The translations under genes and the position numbers were made by a program. 43,539 bases of DNA, taken from NCBI GenBank assembly GCA_029007095.1, contig JAQXHF010000146.1:1-43539 (forward strand), in the 5' to 3' direction. The notes below the pieces were generated by a model. It ran no database searches and was not told the origin of the DNA. It worked only from the letters and a program-made list of their open reading frames with translations. The stretch is from Clostridia bacterium (lineage in GTDB: Bacteria; Bacillota; Clostridia; Oscillospirales; Acutalibacteraceae). Positions 33,179-41,767 of the stretch are shown here, piece after piece; position 1 is the stretch's first letter; every line of letters begins with the position of its first letter.

Positions 33179-34600
33179 ATGAGCAGTAACGAAGGACTGA
33201 ACAAACGCTTTAACACAGGCTTTATGCTGTGTCTTATAACGCTGTTTCAGCTCGTCACTTTTTCGACGGTGCTTTTTAACGGCGAGTTTAATCCGATTTT
33301 ACTTGCGGTTTTTGCGGGCTACATAGTTGTTGAGTGGGTTTATTTTATTGTAGCGTCCGCTTTTTGCAATCAGAATAATTTTGAACTTGAAGTATTGGCG
33401 TTTCTTTTTTCCGGAATAAGTCTGACTATTTCTGCGAGCGTTTATGACGATTATGCGCCTAAGCAGTTTGTTGCCATAATTTTAGGTTTGGTAACATTTA
33501 TAGCTATGCTGCTTGTGCTTCGGCGCACCGATGTGGTAATGAAGCTCAGAATGCCCGTTGCGGTTGCGGCAATTTTACTGCTGGCACTCAATCTCGCCCT
33601 TGCACAGTATAATAAGGGCGCGTACAACTGGATTACCATAGGCGGATTTTCAATTCAGCCGTCGGAGATAGTGAAGTTAGCTTTTATTTTTGTCGGAGCG
33701 GCTTCCCTTGACAAGCTGCAAAATTCAAGAAGCCTTACAAAATATCTGATATTCTCATTTGCCTGTGTCGGCGCGTTGTTTTTAATGCGCGACTTCGGAA
33801 CGGCGCTGATATTTTTCTTTACTTTCATTATTATAGCGTTTATGCGCTCCGGCGATGTTAGAACGATTGCGCTCGTATGCGTTGCGGCGGCGCTCGGTGC
33901 GATAATGATAATTTATTTCCGACCGACCGTTGCGGCGAGATTTTCAACTTACCGACATATATGGGAGCAAATCAATGACGCGGGTATGCAGCAGACGAGA
34001 GTATTGATTTACTCTGCAAGCGGCGGCTTGCTCGGACTCGGAATAGGTAACGGCAAATTAAAAGATGTTTTTGCTTCGACAACCGACCTCGTTTTCGGTA
34101 TGCTTTGCGAAGAATGGGGAATGATAATTGCGTTTACCGTTATTTTGGCGTATGTTTTCATTCTTCTTTATGCGATAAAGGTTGCGCGGACAACACGCTC
34201 TGCTTTTTATGCGATTGCGGCGTGTGCGGCGGCAGGGCTTATACTTTTCCAGACGGGACTGAATATTTTTGGCGTAACGGATATCGTTCCGCTTACAGGA
34301 GTAACCTTGCCCTTTATCAGCCGAGGCGGTTCAAGTATGATTTGTTCGTGGGGACTGATTGCCTTTATAAAGGCGGCGGATATAAGAACCTACCCGAAGC
34401 TTTCCGAAACGATACTTCCCGACCATCCGCTGTATCCTCCCGATGTTAAAATCGGCAGAAAAAATGTAAAGCGTACAACGGCGACACAGAGCGGAAAAGA
34501 TGTACCGATAAGTAAAAAACGGACTTCCGCACAGAAAGATATACCTGTCGGCAAACGCAAAAACTCATCGGGCGATATTCCTATAAGCAAAAAGAAGTAA
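33179..34600 (+). CDS. FtsW/RodA/SpoVE-family SEDS peptidoglycan polymerase
   Basis: The 473-residue protein has about ten membrane helices and SEDS motifs: GGFSIQPSEIVKLAFIF, RDFGTALIFFFTF, SASGGLLGLGIGNGKL, and TGVTLPFISRGGSSMICSWG near the end. It polymerises glycan strands from lipid II with a partner transpeptidase, and a PBP gene follows directly. Whether it acts in division or elongation cannot be told. I chose 33179 because AAGGAGG lies just upstream; the GTG at 33161 precedes that site. The C-terminal tail carries three D-I/V-P-I/V-S/G-K repeats. Confidence 0.93.
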   Translation: MSSNEGLNKRFNTGFMLCLITLFQLVTFSTVLFNGEFNPILLAVFAGYIVVEWVYFIVASAFCNQNNFELEVLAFLFSGISLTISASVYDDYAPKQFVAIILGLVTFIAMLLVLRRTDVVMKLRMPVAVAAILLLALNLALAQYNKGAYNWITIGGFSIQPSEIVKLAFIFVGAASLDKLQNSRSLTKYLIFSFACVGALFLMRDFGTALIFFFTFIIIAFMRSGDVRTIALVCVAAALGAIMIIYFRPTVAARFSTYRHIWEQINDAGMQQTRVLIYSASGGLLGLGIGNGKLKDVFASTTDLVFGMLCEEWGMIIAFTVILAYVFILLYAIKVARTTRSAFYAIAACAAAGLILFQTGLNIFGVTDIVPLTGVTLPFISRGGSSMICSWGLIAFIKAADIRTYPKLSETILPDHPLYPPDVKIGRKNVKRTTATQSGKDVPISKKRTSAQKDIPVGKRKNSSGDIPISKKK

Positions 34601-34631
34601 CTATACAGGGGTAAAAGCGAGGGGTAAAAGT

Positions 34632-34661
34632 ATGAAGCGGCAGCGGAGGACGCAGAGATGA
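34632..34661 (+). CDS. Possible 9-residue leader peptide upstream of the PBP gene
   Basis: ATG at 34632 opens a frame of nine codons (MKRQRRTQR) ending in a TGA that overlaps the PBP start as ATGA. AGGGG precedes it by 8 bases, and AGGGGTAAAAG appears twice in the spacer. It could couple translation into the PBP gene; it could also be chance. Confidence 0.3.
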   Translation: MKRQRRTQR

Positions 34662-36031
34662 ACAATACTACCAAACGAGCATATTTCCTTTACATTTTTA
34701 TACTTGTATTTATAGTCGGCTTGGGCGCGATGGTTTACAGCTTCATTGCCAACGGAGGCGATTGGATATCAAACCGCGTCAACAGGCATATTTATACCAA
34801 CGGTCAGATTGCGAGCGCGGGTACGATTTACGACTGCAACGGCGTTGCGCTTGCATATAGTGAGGACGGCGTGAGAAAATATAATGAGGACTCCGCCGTA
34901 CGCAAGGCGACTCTGCATACTGTCGGAGACACGGCTTCTTATATTTCAACGGGCGTGCAGTCTGTTTACAGCTCTGATTTGTCGGGCTATGATTTTGTAA
35001 ACGGCGTTTACAATCTAAAAAAATATAATAAAGGCAATGATATAAATTTGACTATCGACGCCGAAATCTGCAAAAAAGCCTACAAAGCGTTCAACGGCAG
35101 AAAGGGTACGATAGGCGTATATAATTATAAAACGGGCGAAATCGTCTGTATGGTTTCCTGCCCGACCTATGATCCGAACAATAAGCCCGACGATATTGAC
35201 ACCAATCCTGATTATGAAGGCGTTTATCTTAACAGATTCCTGTCGGGCTTATACACTCCCGGCTCAACCTTTAAGGTTGTAACTGCTATCAGCGCGCTTG
35301 AAAATATACCCGATATACAGTCGAGGACTTTCGACTGCACAGGTGAATATAAAACCGGCGACGGCGTTGTTATCTGCAACAATGTTCACGGAAAGGTTGA
35401 TTTTGAAAAAGCGCTTAACCGTTCTTGCAACAGCGCGTTCGCGCAGATTGCGATTGAACTCGGCAAAGAGAAGCTTATGACTACGGCGGGCGAGCTTGGA
35501 TTCAATGCTTCCGAAAAGATTAACGGCGTCAGCCTTGCAAAGAGCAAATTCGATGTCAGCACAACAACGCTGACGGACCTCGGCTGGGCAGGAATAGGAC
35601 AGTACACCACGCTGGTAAATCCTTGCCATATGCTGACTGTTATGGGTGCGATTGCAAACGGCGGCACAGCGGTCAAACCGTATTTTGTCCGCGATATAGT
35701 TTCTCCCAACGGAAATATTACAACTATCGGCAAGACCGAAAACAGTACGATCGTATCGCTTGATCCGACCATCGCAAACACAATAAATAAGCTTATGCGC
35801 TCAAATGTTGTTAATTATTATTCCGATTCCACCTTCCCCGGACTGAAAATGTGCGGAAAAACAGGAACGGCGCAGATTGATAACGGAGAATCTCATTCAT
35901 GGTTCGTGGGCTTCTCTCAGGACGAAAAAACACCATATGCTGTGGTCTGTGTAGTCGAGAACGCAGGATCAGGTCTTGCGGCGGCAGGACCGCTTGTAAA
36001 TAAAGTTATGCAGGCTGTTTGCGATAAATAA
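34658..36031 (+). CDS. Penicillin-binding protein, class B transpeptidase
   Basis: The 457-residue protein has a signal-anchor helix (8-30), a short non-catalytic domain and a transpeptidase domain. The catalytic motifs are all present: SxxK as S203-TFK, SxN as SCN at 256-258, and KTGTAQ near residue 395. It crosslinks peptidoglycan outside the membrane and is the probable partner of the SEDS polymerase encoded just upstream. The length resembles the short PbpA/PBP2-like clostridial proteins rather than full PBP2x. A GGAGG lies about 10 bases before the start. Confidence 0.94.
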   Translation: MNNTTKRAYFLYIFILVFIVGLGAMVYSFIANGGDWISNRVNRHIYTNGQIASAGTIYDCNGVALAYSEDGVRKYNEDSAVRKATLHTVGDTASYISTGVQSVYSSDLSGYDFVNGVYNLKKYNKGNDINLTIDAEICKKAYKAFNGRKGTIGVYNYKTGEIVCMVSCPTYDPNNKPDDIDTNPDYEGVYLNRFLSGLYTPGSTFKVVTAISALENIPDIQSRTFDCTGEYKTGDGVVICNNVHGKVDFEKALNRSCNSAFAQIAIELGKEKLMTTAGELGFNASEKINGVSLAKSKFDVSTTTLTDLGWAGIGQYTTLVNPCHMLTVMGAIANGGTAVKPYFVRDIVSPNGNITTIGKTENSTIVSLDPTIANTINKLMRSNVVNYYSDSTFPGLKMCGKTGTAQIDNGESHSWFVGFSQDEKTPYAVVCVVENAGSGLAAAGPLVNKVMQAVCDK

Positions 36032-36050
36032 TTTTCTTAAAAAGTTTTAA

Positions 36051-36075
36051 TTATTATTCCAAATAGGAATAATAA
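36051..36075 (+). promoter_or_regulatory. AT-rich perfect palindrome after the PBP gene
   Basis: TTATTATTCC-AAATA-GGAATAATAA is a perfect 10-bp inverted repeat. It is too AT-rich and lacks a T-tract for a confident terminator; it could be an operator for the secreted-protein gene at 36187. Confidence 0.35.
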
Positions 36076-36186
36076 CGCAATATTGATGTGTTATTATATA
36101 GAAAAGGCGGCAATTGTTCTCAAATTATGTGAATTTTTGTCGTTAAAAATTACGCACAGATTGTGCAGAAAAAAGGAGTTATTGTT

Positions 36187-37092
36187 ATGAAAAAAGTAAT
36201 TGCGGTTGCTCTTGCGATTATCATGGCTCTCTCTCTCGGCGCATCGGCTTTTGCTGCTGCGTATCAGGTAACTGACGTTGATAATTCAGCAGATAACCCG
36301 AACTATCAGACACCGATTGAGTCAAATATGGTTTATATCAAGCCTTATGACGCTCGCGTTTCGGCATCTAATTCTTACAAAATCCCCATCGTTATGCGCT
36401 CTAAGGACGTTGACCTCCAGGGCGTAGAGAGCGGAACTCTCTACATGGCTTTCGGTATCGCTCTCGGTACACAGTACAAGATTGACGAGACCGGTAAGGC
36501 TCTTGTTGACGACAGCGGTAATCCGCAGATTTCTACCGACGAAGTATTCAACATGACATTCCCTGAGGAAGATACTGTTGTTGAGGATCTTATGAGCTGT
36601 GATTGCTTCGAGTATTCCGAAGAAGTAAAGGCTCTTGCAGACTTTGTTCCCGAAGATATGTATAGCATGGGCGACAGCCTTCTTATTTGCTTCTCAACCA
36701 CAGATCTCTCAATTCTTCAGGCTCCCGAATTTGTTCTCGGTTATGTAACAGTTGACTGCCTTGACGCATATGCCGGCGGTGTTGCTCTTCCGATTCTTAC
36801 AGATGCAGGAGATATCGCTGCTGAGTCTATTGTTGTTCCCGGACTTGCAGACCTTGACGGTATTGATCAGGTTTCCACCAACATCGTTGTTGTTGCTGAC
36901 GACGGTTCATATGTAGAGGTTCCGACCGCAGCCCTTGCAGGTCAGCTTGCAGACCACTTCCAGTGGGATCCCGCAGCAGAGCCGTCATGGCAGGATAAGC
37001 TTCTCAACTGGTTGAAGAATCTTGGATTGTCAATCATCGGATTCTTTATCACAATCCTTGAGCTTCTTGAGGGACTTCTTGCTTCCGTTTAA
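36187..37092 (+). CDS. Secreted acidic hypothetical protein with C-terminal hydrophobic segment
   Basis: The 301-residue protein has a clear signal peptide (MKKVIAVALAIIMALSLGASAFA) and an acidic body rich in Asp, Glu, Val and Ala with few Lys or Arg. It ends in a hydrophobic stretch (LGLSIIGFFITILELLEGLL) without a basic tail or LPxTG motif. AAAGGAG precedes the ATG at 36187; the in-frame start at 36163 would translate that site. No family was recognised. Its codons use common, strongly biased choices (many CTT, GTT, GCT), as in the efp gene, which hints at high expression. A perfect terminator follows. Confidence 0.75.
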   Translation: MKKVIAVALAIIMALSLGASAFAAAYQVTDVDNSADNPNYQTPIESNMVYIKPYDARVSASNSYKIPIVMRSKDVDLQGVESGTLYMAFGIALGTQYKIDETGKALVDDSGNPQISTDEVFNMTFPEEDTVVEDLMSCDCFEYSEEVKALADFVPEDMYSMGDSLLICFSTTDLSILQAPEFVLGYVTVDCLDAYAGGVALPILTDAGDIAAESIVVPGLADLDGIDQVSTNIVVVADDGSYVEVPTAALAGQLADHFQWDPAAEPSWQDKLLNWLKNLGLSIIGFFITILELLEGLLASV

Positions 37093-37129
37093 TCTTTGAT
37101 TATTAAGCAAGATAACTAAATAAAAACAG

Positions 37130-37166
37130 ACGGGTTTGTACGAAATTTCGTGCAAACCCGTTTTTA
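37130..37166. terminator. Bidirectional intrinsic terminator
   Basis: ACGGGTTTGTACGAAA pairs with TTTCGTGCAAACCCGT (one G-T pair) with almost no loop beyond the stem centre, followed by TTTTTA. It serves the secreted-protein gene and, in reverse, the phosphoesterase gene ending at 37220. A short GAGTC repeat (three copies, 37200-37214) lies between. Confidence 0.85.
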
Positions 37167-37219
37167 TGTTTACAAATTATCTGTTCAAATGATTAAGGCG
37201 AGTCGAGTCGAGTCAAACC

Positions 37220-38350
37220 TTAAAATTGTGTATCCGTAATTCTGTCGATTACGAAGCTTTCCGTATATATGTTATCAGGCTCGTTTTCGTCGAGAACGAT
37301 AAGTCTGCCGCCTCTTTTATCTCCGTAGGTATGGTAACCTGCGCTGAAAGTCTGGACGAGTTTTATTCCGTCAATTTCGATAATGAAATCGTTGACATGG
37401 TCGTGCCCGAAAAATGCCGCCTTAACATCGCCGTGCTTTTTCCAAAGCTCAAATTGGGTTCTGTCGCCGTTTGCGGGCGGGCTTGGCAGTTCTTTCATTT
37501 CGCCGCTGATTTTATGCTCTTTTTTCAGAGCGTAATATTTGTTTTCACCTTTTTCATAGAGAGCGTCGGGATTATCGACCGTTGTTTCCTCGACAGCGTC
37601 GTTTTCCTGAATTACAGGTATATGCTGAAACAGGATTGACGGCAATGGTTTTCCGCCGTTTTCTATTTTGAGCTTTTCGGCAGTTTTTTCATACCAGTCA
37701 AGCTGACTCTTGTGAACACAGTCGTAGCCGGACATACGCTCGCCGTTTTCGTTATAAGGATAATCGTTTGAGTCAACAAGCCAGATGTTGTATGCAGGCT
37801 TTGCCGATTTGCTGCTGTTTATCAAGATATTATTGTTGCCGCAGCCGTACATCTCCTCGGCGTTAAGACTGCCGATAAAATTGTCATACTGCATATAAAG
37901 CATCATTTGAAATTCTCTGAAATTCTTGCATATTTCGGAGTCGTGATTGCCGAAAACAACCGCAAAAGGAATGTTTCTTTCCCTGATGGGCGCAGTGATT
38001 TTTTCAATCGTCTTGCTGATATAATCGTATGTAAACTCTTCCCAGTAACCGCTGATATTATCTCCGCCGAAAACTATCAGGTCGGGGTTGGTTCTTTCTA
38101 TGCTTTTGGTTATAACATTAACGGCTTCGGCACTTTTATCGCGAGGAATGTCGCGGTTCTCGTCATCGTCCATTTCCGGATCAACTTCGTGAATGTCTGT
38201 CAGATGCAGAATTCTGAACTTGCCGTCAGGAGAGAATTTGAGCTTCGGCTGTTTTGTGTGCGCTTTTTTGTTTGAAACGGGAGCGCCTGCCGCCGCCGCG
38301 AAAGGAACGAGCGGAGCGGTAAGAATTGCTTTTAAAAATCTACTTTTCAT
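37220..38350 (-). CDS. Calcineurin-like metallophosphoesterase, probably exported
   Basis: The 376-residue protein has a hydrophobic, Ala-rich N-terminus (MKSRFLKAILTAPLVPFAAAAGA) that may be a signal peptide. The metallophosphoesterase metal-site motifs follow in order: LTDIHE, GGDN, GNHDSE, HIPV and GHDH. Such enzymes hydrolyse phosphomonoesters or diesters with two metal ions; substrate is unknown. It resembles the purple-acid/YkuE-like or Icc-like bacterial group with a long insertion. The gene is separated from the TRIC gene upstream by a terminator. Confidence 0.88.
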   Translation of the reverse strand: MKSRFLKAILTAPLVPFAAAAGAPVSNKKAHTKQPKLKFSPDGKFRILHLTDIHEVDPEMDDDENRDIPRDKSAEAVNVITKSIERTNPDLIVFGGDNISGYWEEFTYDYISKTIEKITAPIRERNIPFAVVFGNHDSEICKNFREFQMMLYMQYDNFIGSLNAEEMYGCGNNNILINSSKSAKPAYNIWLVDSNDYPYNENGERMSGYDCVHKSQLDWYEKTAEKLKIENGGKPLPSILFQHIPVIQENDAVEETTVDNPDALYEKGENKYYALKKEHKISGEMKELPSPPANGDRTQFELWKKHGDVKAAFFGHDHVNDFIIEIDGIKLVQTFSAGYHTYGDKRGGRLIVLDENEPDNIYTESFVIDRITDTQF

Positions 38351-38407
38351 TGTAATCGACCTTTGCTTTTTTTATAATTATATCTCAAATCGAGTGCTTT
38401 TTCAACA

Positions 38408-38446
38408 AAAATAAACTGACTTGTAAAAATGCAAGTCAGTTATTTT
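38408..38446 (-). terminator. Intrinsic terminator after the TRIC/YicG gene
   Basis: AAAATAAACTGACTTG pairs with CAAGTCAGTTATTTT with one bulged A and an 8-base loop. It lies 34 bases after the stop of the minus-strand gene ending at 38480. Confidence 0.75.
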
Positions 38447-38479
38447 GGTTTGGCATTTAACACCTTGTGCAAAATATAA

Positions 38480-39139
38480 TTAGTTATCTGTTTTAATATC
38501 GACTTTTGGTAAATCCCACTTAAATACCGTCGCACAAATTCGTATAACAAAGACGATTGCGACCGCTATTACAGTTGCAACGGCAATATTCATACCCTTG
38601 CTATACATAATGTAATAGCCGATAGCTCCTATAACGCTCGCAAGAGCGTATATTCGCTTTTTCAGAACAAACGGAACCTCACCGAGAATTGCGTCGCGAA
38701 GAATTCCGCCGCCGACTCCGGTAAGCACAGCCATACATACTACTAAAATTCCGTTGACCGCAAAGCCGGATTCGATGGCGATTTTTGAGCCGGAAACCGT
38801 AAAAACCCCAAGTCCTATCGAGTCAAAAATGTTGTTGATACTGTCAAAAGTGTTGATTCGTTTTTGATAATCCTCGCGGAATATGTATGCGGCAATAAAA
38901 ACGAGCAGGGAGGTTATAAAAGCGGCGGCAACATATCGGTAATCAACAAACATTCGCGGAGGCAGAGTTCCTATCAATATATCACGGAGAATTCCTCCCC
39001 CGACCGCGGTAATAACGCTGAGAAAGACAACACCGAAAATATCGGTTTTTTTGCTTATCGCAATCATCGCTCCCGACACGGCAAACGCAACGGTACCAAT
39101 CATTTCAAATATGAAAAATACAAGCTCACTTATATCCAT
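38480..39139 (-). CDS. yicG: TRIC-type (YicG/UPF0126) membrane channel protein
   Basis: The 219-residue protein has about seven hydrophobic helices and two repeated halves, each with the glycine-rich VGGGILRD motif (twice, near residues 45 and 125). Prokaryotic TRIC proteins form trimeric cation channels. The start at 39139 (MDISELVFF) is preferred because AGAGG lies just upstream; a TTG at 39154 would overlap the neighbouring phosphoesterase. It follows that gene with one base between stop and start and is likely co-transcribed with it. Confidence 0.88.
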   Translation of the reverse strand: MDISELVFFIFEMIGTVAFAVSGAMIAISKKTDIFGVVFLSVITAVGGGILRDILIGTLPPRMFVDYRYVAAAFITSLLVFIAAYIFREDYQKRINTFDSINNIFDSIGLGVFTVSGSKIAIESGFAVNGILVVCMAVLTGVGGGILRDAILGEVPFVLKKRIYALASVIGAIGYYIMYSKGMNIAVATVIAVAIVFVIRICATVFKWDLPKVDIKTDN

Positions 39140-39140
39140 A

Positions 39141-39848
39141 TTAAACCTCTGCAATTATAAATCTGTTATCGTCCCCCATACACATTGCTTTTAGCGTGGT
39201 GTAACGGATAGAATTCACTTTATGCTCTGCGCCGAAATGATAATGTCCCTGAAAAACATTTGTAACATTGCCTGAGCCATTAAGAATTTTGTTTATTTCA
39301 TCAGCGTTGCAAACCGTGTGATCCTCGTCGCATAGCTGCGGATCAAGTATCTGATGAATGAAAACCGAACAGCGCTTGTCCGTTTCAAGTTGATTTTTAA
39401 GCCATTCAAGCTGGTCGGAGGGAACAAAGCATTGAGTCCAATCGTTCCACTCCTGAGTAAGAGGTTTGCCGTCCGGAGTATAGCTTGCGTCGAGGAAAAT
39501 CAATCTTGCTTCTTTGTCTTCAAACATAAACGGTGAAAGCTGAAGCTTTGAAATCTCCGCAAAGTCATTGTGATTAAAGGCTTCGTTATCGTGATTACCC
39601 ATACAGCAAACGCATTTTATGCCCGAATTGCGAATGAGAGATGAAATTTTTTCGAGTGAGTCGCGGCTTTCGTCGGTATCGCCGTTATAGTTAATAAGGT
39701 CACCGAGACATATGGCGAGAGAAACGCCGCAACTGTTAAATTCGTTTAAAGCTTCTTTGAGCCGTGCGAATGCTACCTGAGGCTTGCGGTCGCCGTTGAC
39801 TAGCTCTCGGTCGCAGTAATGCGTATCTGAAAAAAGACCGATTTTCAT
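39141..39848 (-). CDS. Calcineurin-like metallophosphoesterase (cytoplasmic)
   Basis: The 235-residue protein shows MKIGLFSDTHYCD, LAICLGDLINY, CCMGNHDNEAF, FIHQI and FQGHYHFGAEH, the five metal-binding motifs in order. There is no signal peptide. It is shorter than, and not closely related to, the phosphoesterase at 37220. It is transcribed with the TRIC gene and lies downstream of the GH25 lysozyme gene, from which it is separated by 13 bases. The substrate is unknown. Confidence 0.88.
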   Translation of the reverse strand: MKIGLFSDTHYCDRELVNGDRKPQVAFARLKEALNEFNSCGVSLAICLGDLINYNGDTDESRDSLEKISSLIRNSGIKCVCCMGNHDNEAFNHNDFAEISKLQLSPFMFEDKEARLIFLDASYTPDGKPLTQEWNDWTQCFVPSDQLEWLKNQLETDKRCSVFIHQILDPQLCDEDHTVCNADEINKILNGSGNVTNVFQGHYHFGAEHKVNSIRYTTLKAMCMGDDNRFIIAEV

Positions 39849-39861
39849 TGAATTACCTCGC

Positions 39862-41625
39862 TTATTGAACAGAATACTTTAAAATAGCCAGCGCGTCAAG
39901 AGAGTCAATCTTGCCGTCTTTGTTGACATCGGCGCTGTATTTTTGTGCAGATGTAGGCGAGAAAGCACCTACGGACGCTTTAAGAGTAAGCAGAGCGTCG
40001 GTTGCGTTGGCAGAACCATTGCCGTCGATGTCATACAAAACCGAAACGGTGTATTTCTGTGTTGTTGAATCGGAATAAGTGACGGTCAGTTCGCTTCCGG
40101 TTCTTACGAGCGACTCTTTGAGGTTTGTGAAGCTCACCTTTGCCGAACCTGTCAGCGTGATGTATTTGTTTGTAAACTCGTCGGCTGTCATTTCGGGCAT
40201 AATATTATAAATTATATTGTCGGATATTTCAGCGTCATTTTTCAGAGCGAAGCTATCCTTTACGGCAGGCTCATAGCCGTTTAAGTTGTTTGCTTTTATG
40301 AATTTCGGATAGTCGCGGTAGCATTTATCAAGGTCAACATTTCCGTCTATTCCCGGAACAGTACCGGTTTTGGAATATTGCCACATTCCGTAGGAACCGG
40401 CGAACGAGCAGGTGGGATTGTATTCTGCAATCCAGAAAGTAAAATCGGCAAGCTCAGAATAATAAATTTCATTTCCGGCAAACCAGGAGCTGCAATATAC
40501 TCCCGGATAATAGCCAAGCTCTTTTATACGGCGGCAAAAGGCGTTTGCAATTTCGGTGCAGGCGTTTGCGGACAAATCTGTCTGAGCCTCTGTTTCCATA
40601 TCTATGTAAACCGGCATATCGAGCTTGCAACCGTTTGACTTTAATCTGTTAACGACAAAATCGGCTTCCTCTATGGCTTCTTCGGCGTTGAGCGCATTGC
40701 TGAAAAAGTAACAGCCTACGGGAAGCGACTGCTCGGTTGCATTTTTATAATTTTCGAGGAATTTTGTGTCCTCTTTTATTGCACGGTTAACAGTTCCGCG
40801 ATAGCCTATTCTAAGAATAACCGCGTCTGTGTTTTGGGCTATTTTGGACCAGGACACAACATCGTTCCATACAGACAGGTCAATTGCATCCCAATTTACG
40901 GTATCAAGGTCGGCTTCGGCGGTGTGCCGTATTTCAACCGTGAATTTCTTTTGCAGCAGAACGACATTTTTCTGTACGCTGTCGGAAGCGGTTATCTTGT
41001 AAATATATTCTCCGACATCAAGCGTAGAAAAATCGAGCAAATACGATACATTGTTTATGTTGTAGGATTTTGTTCCGGGCTTGCCCGTGTATGAGAAGCA
41101 GGCTTTGCCGGACGCTGTGGTGACGCTCATTGTGACGGTCGAGATATTTCTGTCGGAATTGACATTACCGTATAAGGTGAATTTTTCGCCCTTGTAAAGA
41201 ACGGTGGGATAGTTGGCGTTGCTCAGAGTCAGTCCCTGAGCTTTAACAACATTGAAATCTTTTTTAAGCAGGACAGCGTTTGAATTGTTTTTATCGCTTG
41301 CGGTTATTTTGTATGTATAATTGCCTGCCGACAGTTTGGAAAAAGTCATATAAGTATCGACCGTGTGAATATCAAAGGTCGAAGCGTCGGGATATGCGGT
41401 CTTTGAAAATTCAACAGAGCCTGCGCTGTTAGTTACGGAACAGGTGACTTTGGATATCGTATTGTCAGAGCGTATTTCGCCGCGAATCGAAAATGTATTG
41501 CCCTCAACTATTTCGGCAGGGTAGTTGGCGTCGTTTATTGTCAATCCGTCTGCGGCAAAAGAATTAAAGGCGAAAGCACTTATAATTATAATTGCGGTCA
41601 AAAAGAACGCAAGAACTTTTTTCAT
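39862..41625 (-). CDS. Secreted GH25 lysozyme with two Ig-like modules and a dockerin
   Basis: The 587-residue protein has a signal peptide (1-25) and two tandem Ig-like modules (27-127 and 130-231) that share the pattern FSKLSAGNYTYKITASD / FSTLDVGEYIYKITASD. Next is a GH25 muramidase domain (246-440) with D249 (AIDLSVW) and the DME motif at 342-344 as catalytic acids, then a pre-dockerin module (470-530) and a type I dockerin (531-585; DIDGNGSANATDA and DVNKDGKIDSLDA). It would cut peptidoglycan glycan strands. AAAGGAG precedes the start. No cohesin is encoded in this window. Confidence 0.92.
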   Translation of the reverse strand: MKKVLAFFLTAIIIISAFAFNSFAADGLTINDANYPAEIVEGNTFSIRGEIRSDNTISKVTCSVTNSAGSVEFSKTAYPDASTFDIHTVDTYMTFSKLSAGNYTYKITASDKNNSNAVLLKKDFNVVKAQGLTLSNANYPTVLYKGEKFTLYGNVNSDRNISTVTMSVTTASGKACFSYTGKPGTKSYNINNVSYLLDFSTLDVGEYIYKITASDSVQKNVVLLQKKFTVEIRHTAEADLDTVNWDAIDLSVWNDVVSWSKIAQNTDAVILRIGYRGTVNRAIKEDTKFLENYKNATEQSLPVGCYFFSNALNAEEAIEEADFVVNRLKSNGCKLDMPVYIDMETEAQTDLSANACTEIANAFCRRIKELGYYPGVYCSSWFAGNEIYYSELADFTFWIAEYNPTCSFAGSYGMWQYSKTGTVPGIDGNVDLDKCYRDYPKFIKANNLNGYEPAVKDSFALKNDAEISDNIIYNIMPEMTADEFTNKYITLTGSAKVSFTNLKESLVRTGSELTVTYSDSTTQKYTVSVLYDIDGNGSANATDALLTLKASVGAFSPTSAQKYSADVNKDGKIDSLDALAILKYSVQ

Positions 41626-41675
41626 CTAAAACACTCCTTTCGTATATTCTAACACATTCCATACAAAATGTATAC

Positions 41676-41704
41676 TTGTATAGACAAAAAACTTATGGTA
41701 TAAT
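41676..41704 (+). promoter_or_regulatory. Promoter of tcdA
   Basis: TTGTAT (41676-41681), a 17-base spacer and TATAAT (41699-41704) preceded by TGG, an extended -10. Transcription would start near 41711, so the open frame from 41705 cannot be translated in full, which supports the start at 41768. Confidence 0.6.
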
Positions 41705-41767
41705 TTGGAATATTCGTTCAAACATTCATTGTTCCGCGGTAAAAATCATAAAGTTAGGAGCTTGATT

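Noticed and set aside
41705..41767. Longer N-terminus for TcdA from 41705
   Set aside because: The frame begins directly after the -10 box, before the expected transcription start.
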